Shown in pieces: positions 51,501-57,500 of a stretch of DNA of 64,000 nucleotides. The position numbers were made by a program, and so were the translations under genes. The DNA comes from Notospermus geniculatus (lineage: Eukaryota > Nemertea > Pilidiophora > Heteronemertea > Lineidae). The number at the start of each line of letters is the position of its first letter. The first letter of the stretch is position 1. The notes below the pieces were generated by a model. The model worked only from the letters and a program-made list of their open reading frames with translations. It made no database searches and had not been told where the DNA came from. The DNA is taken from assembly GCA_002633025.1 (NCBI GenBank), contig NMRB01000165.1, positions 98,773 through 162,772 of the forward strand. Reading direction: 5' to 3'.

Positions 51501-54500
51501 ACCCGGTTTTCTATATCCCTGAAATCAGTCAGGGATAATGGACAATGTTGCTCTCCTTCAACGTGACCCATGCTAGATTTCTCAATATCAACATCAACAT
51601 GTGAATGATACTCTGTCGATAAAACCGATTCGAAAGTTGAATAGCTCACCGTATTATGTTCATCGACTGGGTATCAACTGTGCGTTTCTGTTTATAGACC
51701 AAACTAGATCGAAATCACTCAATAATAGACTCCTTTGACAAATCTATGAGATCAAGACTGCCATACGCACCGTGGGTGACGTCTTTTACAAAATGTACTA
51801 TTGACCAAATTATTGATTTAAAGCAGGAAAATGTTGCTATATCGTCTTCCCCAGCCACCAGTAAGCAGGTCGTTCAACTTTAATGCGCCGTCCATCTTCA
51901 TGAACTAAAGACGCTTATTCATGTGCGAGTTTTCTCAAGTTGGCTCTCAGTACACATTCACCATTATTGGTTTTCTTACGGCTTGTGTCTTGAACAGTGA
52001 CAGAAACAATTGCCCGTAGCTTTCAACAGCCAAATCGCCCATAGAGAGCCAACTTGCCTGAGAAAATTCTCTAGAGGAGGAGCGCCATTAACCTGTTAAC
52101 TGGTAGGACGTCATACTACGTCATTACAAAATCTGGGGAACCTCCGAAAACACTCAAGGAGCGTAGCTTGCATAAGGCGTAATACCTGTAGTACGCCCTG
52201 CAAGGAAATGGCACTTCACAGTGCGTAGGACGTTATATTACGTCTGGAACCTTGTGTGTCAAACACTTTTTTTGGCAATTTTTTTAAACAGAAAAATTTG
52301 AACTAAAAAAATTACACAGTTAAGGGGTTAAAGACTGACCATTTGATCTACTTGGTGCAGCGAGGTTCTCAGAAAACTACTCAAGTCGGACACTGACCAT
52401 GAAATCCAACACGAAATAGAATATTGGTAATAATGCACTGAACTAATGCAACCAACCTATCCTATCATCCTAACTAGTGATTATAGTTTTTTATGGCGCA
52501 GCATCGCTATCTCATTAGAGTTGAGCTAAATATCATGTTCTCATTTACCATCTTTCTCGAGCGATAATCGCGTGCTTGACGTCAGTCATCCACTCAGCAA
52601 TTAAAGACATCTTCACATAAATGTAATTAGTGGGAATGCTAAAGATGTACTCATGGAAAGAATGTTGCTTTGACTAGATTAATTATCTTCTCAAAGGGTT
52701 TGTATTTAGATCTTGTACTACCCTTTCATTTGTCTTAACAAAAATCCATCAGTAAATTTTTTTTCTTACTAATTCCTTCATGTAGAATTTAGAAAATAAC
52801 TAAGACTCTTCCCCACAAGTTGATGATACTTCAACCATTCTCCACACACAACATGAATTCTAATTTGCCCTCTTTGAGGTGGCACACTGACATATGGAGC
52901 TCCTTTACCAAACCTACTGGTTGAATTAACGTTTGAGAAGTCCAAATTACCAACATTATGGGGAAAGTGTTCGCCATCAGCAGTTGTGCCCCTGAGATGT
53001 TGCGTCTGTCATTACCTTCTGTTGAGGTGTGAAAAAATCAACTTCAAAGGAATCCTTAGCTGATTATGTCTGCTTGTTGGAGGGGAAGAAAACGAGATAC
53101 TGTAATTGGCTATATGAAAACTCTAGAATAACCTTGACATACATTTTCTGTAGTAGTGATCATTGATTGGTTGAACTTCAGCTGTGATGATCACTGATTT
53201 GTTAAACTTCAGCTGTGGTGATCACTGATTGGTTGAACTTCAGCTGTGATGATCACTGATTGGTTGAACTTCAGCTGTGATGATCACTGATTGGTTGAAC
53301 CTCAGCTGTGATGATCACTGATTGGTTAAACTTCACCTGTGAAGATCACTGATTGGTTGAACTTCAGCTGTGATGATCATTACAGAAAATGTGTGTCAAA
53401 ACATGCCGATTTTTGCGGGTTAACAGTCGCCACGCTATTTTTCCACTTCCTTTGTCTGAGATCTCAAAGTGTGATCAATTTTACCAACGGGGTATCTCAA
53501 CCTTGAATGTTTCAACAGGAAGCTTTTAAACAACTCTAATGGATGTGAAAGCTTCACACTTTGTTGAACTGTTCCTTAGGTTTCTGATGGTGAAATTGAA
53601 ATATGACCAACTTGGTTACATAATGGGGGTTACTTAGAGATTGCTGTATTCTGAAGGAAGTGGTTCTGATTGGTTCATTAATTAGACAAAACTGAAACTT
53701 TTCAAAGTGAACCTACATGTTTGAACTGATATCAATGTCACTCAGTGTGATTGCATGTATAATCGCCATGCAAACTTCATAAGGCTTTTGAACATTCTGT
53801 GTGTGGAGTGTGTTCAAGGCTTTTACTTTGGTCTGATTAAAGGGGCTGTTNCCGACATGACTTGTTCGTCCAGTGTTTACGTTCGGTTGTCAAGGGGAAG
53901 GGGGTCGAGATGACGTCATCACGACTCCAATTTGTGAAATACTAAGCAACGTTAAATAATTTCGTTTCAAAAGAGGGTGGCATTTTGAGGGATAAAAACC
54001 CCTATAAATCTAACACCAGTGATACGAAACAAACCAAACTTTCACAACTTCGCCTTCTGGCCATTTCCTCAATGTTGAAATGAAAATTGGCGCCTTTGAA
54101 CTATACCTTTAAGGACCCATGCAAAGCACAAACACGAATGGGAAAGACAAAAGGCATATTCGAATCCTTGTTCTTGAGAATACTCGTGCTGACCTAGTTA
54201 TCGAGAATACTCGTGCTGACCTAGTTATCGAGATGCTGACTCAACTCGAGAACAGCAGTTTTGAACGATGAGAATGCAACCTGAGTCGGGTGCAGAACAC
54301 GTTCTCCTCACTCCCCACTTAGCGGAGGGTTGAGAAGAACGTGTTCTTGGCATGACTCGGGTTGCGTTCTCGGCGTTCGAAACTGCCATTCTCGAGTTGA
54401 GTCAGCAACTACATGAACTGGGTCAACACGAGTGTTGTCAAGAAAGGGGATTCGAATACGCCCAAAGAGTCGACCTGTTAGCATTCCTGATCAAGCTATA

Positions 54501-57500
54501 TATAAAACTGGCCTATAAAGCGTGGAAGAAGGAGCAAGGACAAACCACAACATAAGATGGCATCATGAAGAAGAGAAAAAATTGGTTGCAAATGATGCCA
54601 TGTGTATCTGGTCTATCAAATCCCCTTATATGGCAATATTCTACCATCATTTTCCACGTTGAGTGAGCTTCATTCCTGCCCTGGGCTGGCAAGCCTCGCC
54701 TGCACATATTATTAGGTCCAATCATTCTCTGACTATAAAAACTTCATTACTTACCTCACACAATTTCTGGTGTAGGTTACATGCTCTGCCTTTAGTAGGT
54801 TACAGGACTGCCAGCAGAAAGAGTAACATCCCTCCTTGGCTCCTTGATGGAGCAAATGGAAGCACATCATATCAGATGGCCATTAGTAAAACCAACAGCC
54901 TGGGAGAAACACCAAATGAAATGAAACTTGAAACCTCTTGTCAGTAATGTAATTTTGAATGGTGACAGCTAGAGACTTGTCTATTCCAATGATTTCTCAT
55001 TAGTATGCTTTGTCAGTTGTTAGGATGCTTGGATTTTTATTGTGTTGCCAGTTAAGGAACTGTAATTTAAGGTTCTCTCAGTCCGTGATAGGGCATCTTG
55101 ATCAGTAGAGAAACAAATTGCCAAAGTTTTGGTTATGGCGATGCTATTGAAAGGCTGAAGTTGGTGAATTTGATTTCAGTCTACCGGTACTTTGGGCTAG
55201 ACCTCCCCACTGCATGTTGATCAGATCCAACCTGAGGCACTGCATTTTGTGGTGTTCTTCACCTTATGTAATAAGACCATCAAAAGGATCTGTGCTCCGT
55301 TCGATGTGATTATGGATGCTGTCCTTGGACTTGATGAATATATCTTTGTCCCAAGTGTAATAAATCAAGTGACTGCAAATATAAATGAAAAGCACTGGTA
55401 ATGGTGAATTAGTGCAGCAGAATGTTGTGGTATAAATAAAACAGCCTCCAACTGAAGTATAGAGTCATTTCAGAAAATCACCCAGTCAGCCTTCAACTAG
55501 GCTACCGTAATGTGTTTTTATTGACGTGGTGAGCACTGCAACCACATGCTAGCCCAAGTCTCCTCTCAACAACCCCTAATATGGCCAGTTATTTACTCGC
55601 TTATATTATGTACTCCTAATCTGTCTATCTATGTTTATTTGGCTGATTTAATGGTTTGTCGCAGGGCAATAACGTACGAATTGCGTACACAAATCTCGAC
55701 TGTAACCAGCGAGTGGATGCTAGTGGAAACACTTATTATATCGAAGGCGATCTGAAAATGTTGCAGACTGGATAAAAACTCACTGATCATGATGCATTTC
55801 TGCCAGTTTTATTCCCTGGATGCTATGCCGTCCAACAATGCATATTTCTATCATTCATTTATTTGCCAATTTCTTATGCAGAGCTGGAGGTGAGGATGAC
55901 TTTGAGATGTTCCTCGAGAGTGTGAAAGCGAGATCGTTAACTGCCAGAATACAGCAACAAGTCCAATTTGGTGAGTTACATAATGAGGAACCGGTGGAAC
56001 TAATCCGTGACGTGGCGCTGACGAAAAACTCAGTTAAAAGTGTGATGTCGAAAGTCTACACCCTACTTCTAGCCCTAATATTCCTGAAGCAGAGTCCATT
56101 GAATTTCGAATTTTACACGTTTATCATCAAGTATAGGACTGACTGAATGTATCTGAGTGTTTTCGAATGAAAATTCAAGTGGGAACATGTTGAATTTCAT
56201 CGATAAAATCAGTGTTAACCCTTCTTACTTTGACCCTGCTATGTGCCAAACACTCATGTTCCACCAGAACTCAGTGAATTCAGGTATTTCACATCCTGAA
56301 ATAATCAATGGTTTCTGGTGCTTGCTCCCTACATCACCACACAAAAATTTGTATGCGATGACGTCAGGAACAGCGCTAAGAACTAATGATTACCTCAGGA
56401 TGTTGATGTGTACCGGTAGTAAGATTGGCAACGAGCTCTCAGATGACAGAACCACTCATGTCACGTCAGGATTGCTATTTCACAATGTTACAGTTTGGTA
56501 TCCAAGATACAGAAAAGCACAAAATTGACACACAAAATGATAATAAGCAAGAAGTCAATCTCCAGAATTCACGAATTTTCGACCCCAACCGGGGTCTTTT
56601 TCAAGTGGAACTTTACAATCTGAAACTCTAGAAAAGACTGAAAAGACTTTTCTAGAGAAAAGACTTTTCTTAGAAAAGACTTTTGTAGAGTTTCAGATTG
56701 TAAAGTTCCACTTGAAAAAGACCCCGGTTGGGGTCGAAAATTCGTGAATTCTGGAGATTGACTTCTTGCTTATTACAGTTTGGTATGATGGTAACTGCAA
56801 AAACTGAATCGTTATGATTTTCTCGAGAAACGGAAAGGGGTAATAAAAATGTTTATGTTTTTCGTTTTAGGTGTAGCTGATACCCAAAGTACAACCAGTA
56901 GCAACCAAACAAAAGAACGCTCACATACAGAGGCATCCTCTATAGACTTAGAATGGGAACACGAGGCAGGTGGGTAAATGAATCGCTCCCCTCAGCATAC
57001 GGTACTGACAGAGGTCGATCAGCGTCCATCACACCTGATGAACATTTATGAGACTTGGAGAATTTAAATTTGACGAAGTCAGGAGACCATATCAAAGCCT
57101 TAAAGTCTTTGTGTCGAAAAAGTTAGCGCTATACCCCCTGTGTCGCTCATTTCTTCCATCAACCTTTCATTTCTGTTCATTTAATGAATATTAATTTAAT
57201 ATTCTTTTCAAATTGAGTCGAATATAAGGAACTCTGAGACTCTTTAGTTAATGGAGCTAAAATTTGAAAGTCTGTGAGGTAATGAAAGGCAGCTTAATAT
57301 TTCTTATTACGTACTAAGATTACAAAAAGGTATGAAAAAACTCTTAGTCTCCGGTTGGTATATCTAATTGCCTTAATTTTGCCTGGTATATTTAATAGCC
57401 TTGATTAACTTACCTGGAAATTGCCCAGCCATCTTTGAGAATTTGACACTTCTGTGTTCGTCATGTGGGGAACTGATGTGGACATGGTTGATGTTTGAGG

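Noticed and set aside
53157-53383. CRISPR-like array (regular repeats)
   Set aside because: Units are contiguous without unique spacers and lie in eukaryotic intron between transposon-like ends.
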